A DNA stretch of 64,000 nt from Microbacterium gubbeenense DSM 15944 (GTDB lineage: Bacteria > Actinomycetota > Actinomycetes > Actinomycetales > Microbacteriaceae), in the NCBI RefSeq assembly GCF_000422745.1, contig NZ_AUGQ01000009.1, forward strand, positions 33,620-97,619, read 5' to 3'. The position numbers and the translations under genes were made by a program. Positions 8,867-18,486 of the stretch are shown here, piece by piece. The notes under the pieces are model-generated. The model was not told the origin of the DNA, did no database searches, and saw only the letters and a program-made list of their open reading frames with translations. Every line of letters starts with the position of its first letter. Positions within the stretch are counted from its first letter, which is position 1.

Positions 8867-9653
8867 GCTGGTCGACCGCGCCGCCGTAGCGGCGATCGCG
8901 GCTGTGGTAGCTCTGGATGGCGCGCCACAGGTTCTCGCGCGAGAAGTCCGGCCAGAGCGCGTCGTCGAAGATCATCTCGGCGTAGGCCGATTCCCAGAGC
9001 ATGAAGTTACTGGTGCGCTGCTCGCCGCCCGAACGGATGAACAGGTCGACGTCCGGCATGCCCGGCAGGTAGAGGCTGTTCGAGATGGTCTTCTCATTGA
9101 TCGAAGACGGCTTCATCCGGCCGGCCTGAACCTCCTCCGCGATGTGCCGCATCGCGTCGACGACCTCCCAGCGCCCGCCGTAGTTGATGCACATCGCGAG
9201 GGTCATCGCCCGGTTGTCCTTCGTGAGCTCCTCGGCGACCTCGAGGTCCTTGATGACCGATCCCCAGAGCTTCGGGCGCCTGCCTGCCCACCTGACGCGC
9301 ACGCCCCACTCGTTCAGCTGATCCCGGTGCTTGTGCAGCACCTCGCGGTTGAAGCCCATGAGGAACCTGACCTCGGCGGGCGACCGCTTCCAATTCTCGG
9401 TGGAGAACGCGTACACCGAGAGATGCTTCACCCCGGCCTGCACCGCGCCCGCGATCACGTCGAGCATCGCGTCGACGCCGACCCTATGCCCCTCCGTGCG
9501 GGGCAGCCCCTGTTGGTTCGCCCACCGCCCGTTGCCGTCCATCACGACCGCGACGTGGTTCGGCACGGGGCCGGTGAAGCGAGGAGGATTGAGCCCCGTC
9601 CAGTCGAGCGGCTTGAACGGCACGGCATCGGGATGGGTGTACGGCTTCGGCAT
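8856..9653 (-). CDS. uppS: Isoprenyl transferase (polyprenyl diphosphate synthase, UppS family)
   Basis: cis-Prenyltransferase making long-chain polyprenyl diphosphate, the lipid carrier for cell-wall polymers. Family motifs: HVAVVMDGNGRWANQQGLP (catalytic Asp), SVYAFSTENWKRS, and the C-terminal RSGGEQRTSNFMLW followed by the acidic stretch ending DALWPDF. It has 265 residues. The ATG at 9653 is preceded 6 nt upstream by GATAAT, giving a probable leaderless transcript separate from recO. The recO-uppS order is conserved in actinobacteria. Confidence 0.96.
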   Translation of the reverse strand: MPKPYTHPDAVPFKPLDWTGLNPPRFTGPVPNHVAVVMDGNGRWANQQGLPRTEGHRVGVDAMLDVIAGAVQAGVKHLSVYAFSTENWKRSPAEVRFLMGFNREVLHKHRDQLNEWGVRVRWAGRRPKLWGSVIKDLEVAEELTKDNRAMTLAMCINYGGRWEVVDAMRHIAEEVQAGRMKPSSINEKTISNSLYLPGMPDVDLFIRSGGEQRTSNFMLWESAYAEMIFDDALWPDFSRENLWRAIQSYHSRDRRYGGAVDQPTP

Positions 9654-9659
9654 CCTGCC

Positions 9660-9665
9660 ATTATC
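9660..9665 (-). promoter_or_regulatory. -10 box, leaderless start of uppS
   Basis: GATAAT on the minus strand, 6 nt before the uppS ATG; 5 of 6 match to TATAAT. Confidence 0.5.
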
Positions 9666-9689
9666 TCGCCTCGCCGCGTTGCCGAGCGC

Positions 9690-9752
9690 CTGAGATGTTG
9701 CCGAGGGCCTGACGAAATCGCCGATTCGGTCAGGCGCTCGCCGAAATCTCAG
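9690..9752. repeat. Long imperfect intergenic inverted repeat between recO and uppS
   Basis: Outer arms CTGAGAT / ATCTCAG enclose inner arms CCTGACGAAATCG / CGATTCGGTCAGG. This gives a bulged hairpin of about 63 nt. It may serve as the recO terminator, although no T-run follows on the minus strand. Confidence 0.55.
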
Positions 9753-9756
9753 ACTC

Positions 9757-10476
9757 TCAGCGACGGCCGAGCGACCGCAGCGCCCGCTCGAGGTGGTGCT
9801 GTGCGTAGGCCGAGACGAGCCCGCTCGCGCGATTCGCCGTCGCGGGATCCGCCGCGTCGACCGATTCCCAGTCCCCCGCGAGCAGCGCGGCGACGTGCGC
9901 GAGCGCATCCGGATCCGCGCGCGGCGTTCCCGCGACCGCGCACGCCCGGCACACGGTTCCCCCCGCATGCGCGGAGAAGAATTCGTGCGGGCCCAGTTCG
10001 CCGCACTGCGCGCAGGCCTCGAGCTGGATCGGCCAGCCGCCGAGCCCCAGCGCGCGCAGGAGGTACGAATCGCGCGTCGAATGCGGCCCGTGCTCGCCCT
10101 TCGACAGCGACCGCAGCGCGCCGACGAGGAGGAAGAACTGCTGCGGCTGAACGTCGCCCTCGCTGACGAGGCGATCGGCGGCTTCGGCCATCGCGTTCGC
10201 TGCGAGGTACCGGTCGTAGTCTGCGGCGATCGCCGCGCCATAGGCACCCAGCTGATCGACCTGCTGCACGATGTCGAGGTTGCGGCCGATGTAGAGCTGC
10301 GCATCGACCGCCATGAACGGCTCGAGCCGGGCGCCGAACTTGCTCGAGGTGCGGCGCACGCCCTTCGCGACGGCGCGCACCTTGCCGTGCTGACGGGTCA
10401 GCAGAGTCAGGATCCGGTCGGCCTCGCCCAGCTTCTGGGTGCGGAGGACGACCGCGTCGTCTCGGTAGGTCGGCAC
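9757..10476 (-). CDS. recO: DNA repair protein RecO
   Basis: Recombination mediator of the RecFOR pathway that helps load RecA onto SSB-coated DNA. The N-terminal OB-fold begins [20 protein letters not shown], and a four-cysteine zinc site follows (CAQCGELG ... CRACA). About 239 residues. The gene begins with GTG GTG; I chose the second (10476) because GATAAT sits exactly 6 nt upstream of it. It is followed by the inverted repeat at 9690-9752 and then uppS. Confidence 0.94.
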   Translation of the reverse strand: MPTYRDDAVVLRTQKLGEADRILTLLTRQHGKVRAVAKGVRRTSSKFGARLEPFMAVDAQLYIGRNLDIVQQVDQLGAYGAAIAADYDRYLAANAMAEAADRLVSEGDVQPQQFFLLVGALRSLSKGEHGPHSTRDSYLLRALGLGGWPIQLEACAQCGELGPHEFFSAHAGGTVCRACAVAGTPRADPDALAHVAALLAGDWESVDAADPATANRASGLVSAYAQHHLERALRSLGRR

Positions 10477-10482
10477 CACTCC

Positions 10483-10488
10483 ATTATC
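10483..10488 (-). promoter_or_regulatory. -10 box, leaderless start of recO
   Basis: GATAAT on the minus strand, identical to the uppS box and 6 nt before the second GTG. Confidence 0.5.
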
Positions 10489-10501
10489 CGCCGGAACAGC
10501 G

Positions 10502-10537
10502 TCATGTCGGGCGTTCCGCGCGGAACGCCCGACATGA
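10502..10537. repeat. 36-bp perfect palindrome downstream of leuA
   Basis: Loopless self-complementary sequence centred at 10519/10520, core TTCCGCGCGGAA. It lies 12 bp past the leuA stop and 14 bp before the recO -10 box. It is a probable I-shaped terminator for leuA without a T-tract. The 15-mer GCGGAACGCCCGACA recurs near 23325. Confidence 0.7.
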
Positions 10538-10549
10538 TTCAGAGAGCGG

Positions 10550-12316
<1,767 letters not shown>

Positions 12317-12334
12317 TCAGTTCGTGGAAAAACG

Positions 12335-12388
12335 GGCCACGAGAACCACCGCGACGAGAAGGCCCTAGCTACGAGGTCTCGTCGCGGC
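12335..12388 (-). promoter_or_regulatory. leuA attenuator hairpins
   Basis: Minus-strand RNA can pair CCGCGACGAG (12388-12379, inside the leader peptide gene) with CTCGTCGCGG (12358-12349). Alternatively GGGCC at about 12365-12361 pairs with GGCCC at about 12339-12335, followed by GTTTTT, a terminator-like structure. The downstream strand of the first hairpin lies in the loop of the second, consistent with Leu-sensitive attenuation. The exact pairing limits are my hand folding. Confidence 0.6.
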
Positions 12389-12419
12389 AGATAAGGAGAA
12401 GAAGTCCGAACTGTCGCAC
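12369..12419 (-). CDS. leuL: leuA leader peptide with four consecutive Leu codons
   Basis: A 16-residue open frame MRQFGLLLLICRDETS, starting GTG at 12419 and ending TAG. The four Leu codons (CTT CTT CTC CTT) are mostly types rarely used in this high-GC genome, as expected of a sensor of charged tRNA-Leu. A TATTGT box 6 nt upstream suggests a leaderless mRNA beginning at the GTG. Attenuation of leuA by such leaders is known in actinobacteria; this instance is inferred from sequence only. Confidence 0.75.
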   Translation of the reverse strand: MRQFGLLLLICRDETS

Positions 12420-12425
12420 CTCTCC

Positions 12426-12431
12426 ACAATA
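12426..12431 (-). promoter_or_regulatory. -10 box of the leuL-leuA transcript
   Basis: TATTGT on the minus strand, 6 nt before the leader GTG. This places the transcript start at the leader peptide start codon. Confidence 0.5.
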
Positions 12432-12487
12432 CCACGCATCGTGCCCTGCCGATGCGGGCCCCGCGCGCATCGGGCTGAGCATTCTGC

Positions 12488-13387
12488 TCAGAAACCGAGC
12501 CGGCCGAGGTGCTTCGGATCGCGCTGCCACTCCTTCGCGACGCGCACGTGCAGCGAGAGGAACACGCGCGTGCCGAGGAGCGGTTCGATGTCCGCGCGGG
12601 CGCGGGCGCCGACCTCCTTCAGCCGCGAACCATTTCGGCCGATGATGATCGGCTTCTGGCTGTCGCGCTCGATGACGATGTCGGCGTACACGTCGGTGAG
12701 CTCGGCGTTGTCCTCGCGCGGCGCGATCTCCTGGATCTGCACCGCGATCGAGTGCGGAAGCTCGTCGCGCACGTCGAGCAGCGCCGCCTCGCGGATGATC
12801 TCCGCCACGCGATCCTCGATCGACTCGTCGGTGCTGACGTCCTCCGGGTACAGGGCGGGACCGTCCGGCATCATCGCGAGCAGCTCGTCGGTGAGCACGT
12901 CGAGCTGCTCGCCCGTGTCGCTCGAGAGCGGAATCACCGCGGCCCAGTCCTCGCGCAGCGAGTCGACCTCCATGAGCTGCGCCATGATCCCATCGCGGCT
13001 CGCGGTGTCGGCCTTCGTTACGATCGCCACCTTCTTCGCGCGCGGGTAGCCGTCGAGCGACTCGGCGATGCGGCGATCGCCGGGGCCGATCTTCTCGTTC
13101 GCGGGAACGCAGAACCCGATCACATCGACGTCGCCGAGCACGGTCTCCACGAGGTCGTTCAGCCGCTGACCGAGCAGCGTGCGCGGGCGGTGCACGCCGG
13201 GGGTGTCGACGATGATCAGCTGGCCGCCCGGGCGATTCAGGATGCCGCGGATCGCGCGCCTCGTCGTCTGCGGCTTCTCGCTCGTGATCGCGATCTTCTC
13301 GCCGACGAGCGCGTTCATCAGCGTCGATTTTCCGACGTTCGGGCGTCCGACGAACGTGACGAATCCGCTCTTCGAGGTCTCAGTCAT
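12488..13387 (-). CDS. era: GTPase Era
   Basis: Ras-like GTPase assisting 16S rRNA maturation and 30S assembly. G-domain motifs: GRPNVGKST (G1), DTPGVH (G3), TKAD (G4). A C-terminal KH RNA-binding domain carries IIIGRNGSRLKEVG. It has 299 residues. ATG at 13387 overlaps the 3' end of the upstream CBS-domain gene by 8 bp. It is the last gene of the hrcA-to-era string; ybeY and era are functionally linked in rRNA processing. Confidence 0.96.
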   Translation of the reverse strand: MTETSKSGFVTFVGRPNVGKSTLMNALVGEKIAITSEKPQTTRRAIRGILNRPGGQLIIVDTPGVHRPRTLLGQRLNDLVETVLGDVDVIGFCVPANEKIGPGDRRIAESLDGYPRAKKVAIVTKADTASRDGIMAQLMEVDSLREDWAAVIPLSSDTGEQLDVLTDELLAMMPDGPALYPEDVSTDESIEDRVAEIIREAALLDVRDELPHSIAVQIQEIAPREDNAELTDVYADIVIERDSQKPIIIGRNGSRLKEVGARARADIEPLLGTRVFLSLHVRVAKEWQRDPKHLGRLGF

Positions 13388-14714
13388 GGGGTCCGCTCTC
13401 TTCTGGTACCTGTATCTCGCCGGTCTTCGGGCGACGCCCGAGGACATGATCGACCTGGCGCAGCGACTCCGTGCGATCGACGAAGATCGTCGCGAGGCCG
13501 CGCCCTCTGCCGCGCGGCGTGCCGCCCGTGAGGATGAGCCCGTCGGTCTCGACCTGCTCGCCGGGCTGGGGCATGTGGCCGAGATGCTTCGACATGAGGC
13601 CGCCGATCGAGTCGACATCCTCATCGTCGATGTCGACGCTGAACAGCTCGCCCACCTCATCGGCTCCGAGGCCGGCGCTCACGCGGAAGCTGCCGTCGGG
13701 CAGCTCGACGACCTCGTTCGTGCGCGCGTCGTACTCGTCGTCGATCTCGCCGACGAGCTCCTCGAGCAGATCCTCGAGCGTGACGATTCCGGCGACGCCG
13801 CCGTACTCGTCGATCACGAGGCACACGTGCACCTGGTCGCGCTTCATCTGCTGCAGCAGGCTCTCGGCGCGCATCTGCTCCGGGACGAAGACGGCGGGTC
13901 GTGCATACGCGACGACCGCCGCGTCCCGCCACCCTGGCGTGTCTCGGAACGCGTGCTGCACGAGATCTTTCAGGTAGAGCACGCCCACCACGTCGTCGAC
14001 ATCGCCGTCGATGACGGGAAGCCGCGACAGGCCGCTCGTCAAGAAGTCGTCCATCGCCTGCGATGCCCGCGCGTCCGAATCGATCGACACCATCTCGGTG
14101 CGCGGCACCATCACGGCGCGCACGATCTGGTCGGTGAAGTCGAACACCGAGTGGATCAGTTCGCGGTCATCATCTTCGATCAGGGCGTGGGTCGCGGCCT
14201 CGTCGACGATCGACAGCAGCTGCTCCTCGGAGTCGAAGCCGCGGCGCCGCCCCCCAGGGATCAGGTGCTCGAGCGCGGCGGCGAACGGCTGCGCGATGAA
14301 CCCGAACACGAGCTTCGCGGCCCGGATCGTCGGCGCCCCGAACCCGAGGATCTGCTCGGAGTAGCGGCGACCGAGGATGGCCGGCGCGGTATGCACGGCG
14401 ACGAACGCGACCGCCGTCATCACGACGACCGTCACGAGCACGCCCCACCACAGGCTCGAGAACATCTCCTGGAACGCCGCGGCGGCGAGTACGACGGCGC
14501 CGACGTCGCACAATACGCGCATGAACGTCAGCGCGGCCTCGTGTGCGTCCCTGGCACGGGAGATGAGGGCGAGCGCCCGCGGGCTCTGGCCTTCGGCGGC
14601 ATAGTCGACGAGATCCGCGGTCGAGGTCACGCCGAGTGCGGCGTCGAGCGCGGTCGCGAACGCCGCGATGAGGAGCAGAACGATCACTCCCCCGAGGAGC
14701 AGTAACTCGGTCAT
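13380..14714 (-). CDS. Hemolysin C/CorC-like membrane protein with CNNM and CBS domains
   Basis: A 444-residue protein: an N-terminal CNNM-type membrane region (about residues 1-150, hydrophobic segments from LLLLGGVIVLLLIAAFATAL), paired CBS domains (about 200-330, with MVPRTEMVSID and LPVIDGDVDDVVGVLYLKDL), and a C-terminal CorC/HlyC domain (EYGGVAGIVTLEDLLEELVGEI). The family is linked to Mg/Co efflux or ion homeostasis; the old hemolysin name is not supported by function. It overlaps ybeY upstream by 4 bp and era downstream by 8 bp, so it is tightly coupled. Confidence 0.92.
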   Translation of the reverse strand: MTELLLLGGVIVLLLIAAFATALDAALGVTSTADLVDYAAEGQSPRALALISRARDAHEAALTFMRVLCDVGAVVLAAAAFQEMFSSLWWGVLVTVVVMTAVAFVAVHTAPAILGRRYSEQILGFGAPTIRAAKLVFGFIAQPFAAALEHLIPGGRRRGFDSEEQLLSIVDEAATHALIEDDDRELIHSVFDFTDQIVRAVMVPRTEMVSIDSDARASQAMDDFLTSGLSRLPVIDGDVDDVVGVLYLKDLVQHAFRDTPGWRDAAVVAYARPAVFVPEQMRAESLLQQMKRDQVHVCLVIDEYGGVAGIVTLEDLLEELVGEIDDEYDARTNEVVELPDGSFRVSAGLGADEVGELFSVDIDDEDVDSIGGLMSKHLGHMPQPGEQVETDGLILTGGTPRGRGRGLATIFVDRTESLRQVDHVLGRRPKTGEIQVPEESGPHD

Positions 14715-15178
14715 GCCCTGCGGCGCCGCCTCTCGGCGCTCGCGAAGTGGGTCAGCAGCTCGCGCTGGAGGGCGAACATGCGTCGCTCTTCATCGGGCAG
14801 GGCGTGGTCGTAGCCGAGCAGGTGCAGCAGCCCGTGCGTCGTGAGCAGCTTCATCTCGTCGAGCAGCGAGTGCCCGGCGGTCTCAGCTTGCGTCTCGGCG
14901 ATCTGCGGGCAGACGACGATGTCGCCGAGCAGCCCGGGAGGCGTCACCTGTTCGGCCGTTCCGGGGCGCAGCTCGTCCATCGGGAAGCTGAGCACATCGG
15001 TTGGTCCGGGCTCGTCCATCCACTGCACGTGCAGCTCGGCCATGGCGGCCTCGTCGACCAGCACGATCGCGAGCTCGGCGTCGGGGCTGACGTGCAGCTC
15101 CAGCAGGTGGTGCTGCACGAGGCGCAGCAGGGCCTCGACGTCGACGTCGAGGTCGGACTCGTTGTTGATGTCGATCAT
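14711..15178 (-). CDS. ybeY: Endoribonuclease YbeY (rRNA maturation factor)
   Basis: Zinc-dependent RNase for 16S rRNA 3'-end maturation and ribosome quality control. The signature HGLLHLLGYDHALPDEE supplies the three-histidine metal site. The TDVLSFPMDE segment is also conserved. It has 155 residues. ATG overlaps the phoH stop (ATGA), and its own stop overlaps the CBS-protein start. Confidence 0.95.
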   Translation of the reverse strand: MIDINNESDLDVDVEALLRLVQHHLLELHVSPDAELAIVLVDEAAMAELHVQWMDEPGPTDVLSFPMDELRPGTAEQVTPPGLLGDIVVCPQIAETQAETAGHSLLDEMKLLTTHGLLHLLGYDHALPDEERRMFALQRELLTHFASAERRRRRA

Positions 15179-16242
15179 GAGCGTCCTCGGTTCTGATTCC
15201 TGCCGCCCGGTTGGGGTCCGCGGCGGCCTGCGCGATTCGCGAAGTCGCGCGCCTCGTCGAGCTCGGCCCGGCGGGCGGTGCGCTTCTCGTCGTATTCGCC
15301 GTACGCATCAACGATCTTGCCGACGAGCGTGTGGCGCACGACGTCGGCGCTCGAGAGGTTCGCGAAGTGGATGTCGTCGACGTGACCCAGGATCTTGCTC
15401 ACGACGCGCAGACCGCTCGTGCCGCCCGGCAGATCGATCTGCGTCGTGTCGCCGGTGACGACCATGCGGGTGCCGAATCCCAGGCGCGTGAGGAACATCT
15501 TCATCTGCTCGGGCGTCGTGTTCTGCGCCTCGTCGAGCACGACGAACGAGTCGTTGAGCGTGCGTCCGCGCATGTATGCGAGCGGGGCGACCTCGATCGT
15601 CCCGCTCGCCATGAGCTTCGGCACGATCTCCGGATCCATCATCTCGTTGATCGCGTCGTACAGCGGGCGCAGGTACGGGTCGATCTTGTCGGTCAGGCTG
15701 CCGGGGAGGAAGCCGAGCCGCTCCCCCGCCTCGACCGCCGGCCTGGTCAGGATGATGCGGCTCACCTCGCGGCGCTGCAGCGCCTGGACCGCCTTCGCCA
15801 TCGCGAGATACGTCTTGCCGGTGCCGGCCGGCCCGATGCCGAAGATGATCGTGTTCTGGTCGATCGCCTCGACGTAGTCGCGCTGGCCCGGGGTCTTCGG
15901 CCGGATCGTCTTTCCGCGGGTCGCGAGGATCGTCTCGCCGAGCGACGAGCTCGGGCGCTCCCCCGATTCCTGAATCACCCGGTTCGACGCCGTGACGTCG
16001 GCGGGCTCGATCGTGTGTCCGTTGCGTGTCATATCGATCAGCTCGGCGACGAGCACGCGCGCGGCGGCGACATCGGTCTGCTCGCCGGACAGCGTGATCT
16101 CGTTGCCGCGCACGAGCACGTCAACGTTCGGGTGCTCCTTCTCGACGATCCGCAGCAGCCGATCCTGCGGGCCGAGCAGCTGCACCATCGCGATGCCGTC
16201 GACGGTGATCGTCACGGCGGTCTGAGACGAATCGTCAGCCAA
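15175..16242 (-). CDS. PhoH family ATPase
   Basis: About 355 residues. PhoH domain with Walker A GIGPAGTGKTYLAMAKAV and Walker B FVVLDEAQNTTPEQMKMFLTR; the N-terminal part carries a KH-like segment. It is an ATPase of uncertain role, probably RNA-linked given its invariable pairing with ybeY. I chose TTG at 16242 because AGGAGA lies 9 nt upstream and the codon overlaps the HIT-gene stop; an internal ATG at MVQLLGPQ is the alternative. The C-terminal tail is basic and Gly/Arg/Asn-rich. Confidence 0.9.
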   Translation of the reverse strand: MADDSSQTAVTITVDGIAMVQLLGPQDRLLRIVEKEHPNVDVLVRGNEITLSGEQTDVAAARVLVAELIDMTRNGHTIEPADVTASNRVIQESGERPSSSLGETILATRGKTIRPKTPGQRDYVEAIDQNTIIFGIGPAGTGKTYLAMAKAVQALQRREVSRIILTRPAVEAGERLGFLPGSLTDKIDPYLRPLYDAINEMMDPEIVPKLMASGTIEVAPLAYMRGRTLNDSFVVLDEAQNTTPEQMKMFLTRLGFGTRMVVTGDTTQIDLPGGTSGLRVVSKILGHVDDIHFANLSSADVVRHTLVGKIVDAYGEYDEKRTARRAELDEARDFANRAGRRGPQPGGRNQNRGRS

Positions 16243-16582
16243 CGAGACTCTTCTCCTGGAGGTCGCCCGCGAGCACGTGCGCGTGCACATGGAACACGGT
16301 CTGGCCTGCGCCCGCACCGGTGTTGAAGATGAGACGGAACTCGCCGCCGGCGCGCTCGGCCGCGACGCGGTTCGCGAGGTCGACGACTTCAGCGAGGAGT
16401 GACGGGTCGCCCGCGGCGAGCTCGGCCACGTCGCGGTACTCGCCCGACTTCGGGATGACCAGCACGTGCAGCGCCGCCTGCGGGTTGATGTCGGTGATCG
16501 CGAAAACGCGATCGGTCTCGGCGACGATCTCACCGGGGATCTCGCCGTCAAGGATGCGCGTGAAGATGCTCGGCTCGCTCAT
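16235..16582 (-). CDS. HIT family (histidine triad) nucleotide-binding protein
   Basis: A 115-residue Hint-type hydrolase. The catalytic triad motif FHVHAHVLAGDL lies near the C-terminus; N-terminal SIFTRILDGEIPGEIVAE is typical. Probably cleaves AMP-linked substrates in the cytoplasm; the physiological substrate is unknown. ATG at 16582 gives the family's normal length; an upstream in-frame start at 16606 would overlap the intergenic gap. It lies between rsmE and phoH. Confidence 0.92.
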   Translation of the reverse strand: MSEPSIFTRILDGEIPGEIVAETDRVFAITDINPQAALHVLVIPKSGEYRDVAELAAGDPSLLAEVVDLANRVAAERAGGEFRLIFNTGAGAGQTVFHVHAHVLAGDLQEKSLVG

Positions 16583-16602
16583 GCCGTCGAGTCTACGGGG
16601 AT

Positions 16603-17328
16603 TCACCAGCGACCGAGCCGTGCGTTCAGCACGGCGAGGGCCGCGGGTCCCGCCGTCGACGTGCGCAGCACGCTGTCGCCGAGGCGCGCGAGGATCGCTC
16701 CCGCGTGCGTCAGCTGCTCGATCTCCTCGGGAGCGATGCCGCCCTCCGGACCGACGACGAGGATCAGGTCGCCCGCAGGCAGATCCATCGTCGTGATCGG
16801 AGCCTCAGTCCAAGGGTCGAGCACGACGGTGGTCGCGCCCGTGTGCGCGGCGAGGCCCGCGGTGGTCGCCGCGGCTTCGACCTCCGGGATCCACGCGCGG
16901 TGCGCCTGCTTCGCCGCCTCGCGCACGATCGTCTGCCACCGCGCGCGGCCCTTCTCGGCCTTCGGCCCCTGCCAGCGCGACACGCAGCGCGCCGCCTGCC
17001 ACGGGATGATCCCGTCGATGCCGAGCTCCGTCGCGGCCTGCACCGCGAGCTCGTCGCGGTCGCCCTTCGCGAGCGCCTGGGCGAGCAGCACCCGCCGCTC
17101 AGGCGCCGGCCGGTTCTCGCGCGCGTCGACGCGAACCTCGACCCGCTTCGGATCGGCTGACGTCACGGATCCCGTGAGCCACGCGCCGCGCCCATCGGTG
17201 AGCGTCACCGATTCGCCCTCGCGCACGCGCCGGACGCTCGCCGCATGATGCGCCTCGGATCCCGTGAGCACGACGACGTCGCCCGGCGTCGCGCCCTCGG
17301 CCTGTTCGTGGACGAAGTGAAGGGCCAT
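16603..17328 (-). CDS. rsmE: 16S rRNA m3U1498 methyltransferase
   Basis: SPOUT-class SAM-dependent methyltransferase for U1498 in the decoding region of 16S rRNA. The C-terminal knot has LILVVGPEGGIAPEEIEQ and LGDSVLRTSTAGPAALAVL; the N-terminal PUA-like part includes GSEAHHAASVRRVREGE. It has 241 residues. ATG at 17328, 6 bp after the dnaJ stop, so cotranscribed with the heat-shock genes. Confidence 0.95.
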   Translation of the reverse strand: MALHFVHEQAEGATPGDVVVLTGSEAHHAASVRRVREGESVTLTDGRGAWLTGSVTSADPKRVEVRVDARENRPAPERRVLLAQALAKGDRDELAVQAATELGIDGIIPWQAARCVSRWQGPKAEKGRARWQTIVREAAKQAHRAWIPEVEAAATTAGLAAHTGATTVVLDPWTEAPITTMDLPAGDLILVVGPEGGIAPEEIEQLTHAGAILARLGDSVLRTSTAGPAALAVLNARLGRW

Positions 17329-17334
17329 CGGCGC

Positions 17335-18441
17335 CTAGCCGCGGAACCGGTCGCGGAGCTTCGAGAACAGCCCCTGCTGATGCTCGGCGAGCTGCGGGCC
17401 CGGCGCCTTCGTGCGCTTGGCGAGCTCCTCGACGAGCTGGCGGGTCTTGTGATCGACCTTCGTCGGGGTGACCACTTGCACGGCGACCTTGAGATCGCCG
17501 CGGCGCTTCGAGCGCAGGCCGGTGATGCCGCGATCGGCGATCTTGAGCACGTCGCCCGACTGCACGCCGGCGCGCACCTCGAGATCGACCGCGCCGTCGA
17601 GGCCGTCGATCGACGCCGTCGTACCGAGGATCGCGTCGGTCATCGACACCTCGAGGGTCGCGAGGAGGTCGTCGCCGTCTCGGCTGAAGACCGCGTGCGG
17701 CTCGACGTGGATCTCGATGTAGAGGTCGCCGTTCGGGCCGCCCGCGGGGCCGACCTCGCCCGACCCGGGCATCTGCAGGCGCAGGCCCGTCTCGACGCCG
17801 GCCGGGATGTCGAGGCCCACGGTGCGGCGCGAGCGCACGCGCCCCTGACCGCCGCACGTCGTACAGGGGTGCGGGATGCGCGTGCCGTAGCCCTGGCAGG
17901 ATCCGCAGGGCTGCTGGGTGACGACGTTGCCGAGCAGGCTGCGCACCTGACGGCTCACGTGCCCGGATCCGCCGCACACGTCGCAGCGCTCGGGCTCCGT
18001 GCCCGGCTGGCAGCAGCTGCCGCCGCACGTCTCGCACAGCACGGCCGTGTCGATGTCGATGTCGCGGTGGGCGCCGAAGACGACGTCGCCGAGGGCGAGA
18101 TCGACGCGCACCAGCGCGTCCTCCCCCTGCTGGCGGCGCGAGCGCGGGCGGCCTCCGCGCGATCCGCCGCCGCCCCCGAAGAACGCCTCGAAGACGTCGC
18201 CGAAACCGCCGAAACCGCCGCCGAAGCCTCCCGCCTGGTCGCCGCCCATGTCGTAGCGGCGCCGCTGCTCGGAGTCGCTCAGCACCTCGTACGCGTGCGT
18301 GACCGACTTGAACTCCTCAGCCGCCTCGGGCGAGGGGTTCACGTCGGGGTGCAGCTTGCGGGCGAGCTTCCGGTACGCCTTCTTGATCTCGTCAGAGTTC
18401 GCCTCGCGCGAGACGCCGAGAACGTCGTAGTGGTCTGCCAC
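17335..18441 (-). CDS. dnaJ: Chaperone DnaJ
   Basis: Hsp40 co-chaperone for DnaK. Order: J domain (about 1-65, with the HPD in LARKLHPDVNPS), a Gly/Phe-rich linker, four CXXCXGXG-type zinc repeats (CETCGGSC, CDVCGGSG, CGSCQGYG, CTTCGGQG), then the substrate-binding C-terminal domains. The first repeat ends in Cys rather than Gly. GTG at 18441 follows GGAAAGG by 5 nt; an in-frame GTG two codons earlier is possible. It lies downstream of hrcA under the CIRCE operator, so it is heat-inducible. dnaK and grpE are not in the window; this is the DnaJ2-type locus. Confidence 0.95.
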   Translation of the reverse strand: MADHYDVLGVSREANSDEIKKAYRKLARKLHPDVNPSPEAAEEFKSVTHAYEVLSDSEQRRRYDMGGDQAGGFGGGFGGFGDVFEAFFGGGGGSRGGRPRSRRQQGEDALVRVDLALGDVVFGAHRDIDIDTAVLCETCGGSCCQPGTEPERCDVCGGSGHVSRQVRSLLGNVVTQQPCGSCQGYGTRIPHPCTTCGGQGRVRSRRTVGLDIPAGVETGLRLQMPGSGEVGPAGGPNGDLYIEIHVEPHAVFSRDGDDLLATLEVSMTDAILGTTASIDGLDGAVDLEVRAGVQSGDVLKIADRGITGLRSKRRGDLKVAVQVVTPTKVDHKTRQLVEELAKRTKAPGPQLAEHQQGLFSKLRDRFRG

Positions 18442-18486
18442 AATCACCTTTCCGCGGGGTCGCCGCGATGAGTGTCGTCGCCGCGG

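Noticed and set aside
10502..10537. A standard T-tailed terminator after leuA
   Set aside because: The structure is a palindrome without a T-run, so I list it as a repeat with possible terminator function.
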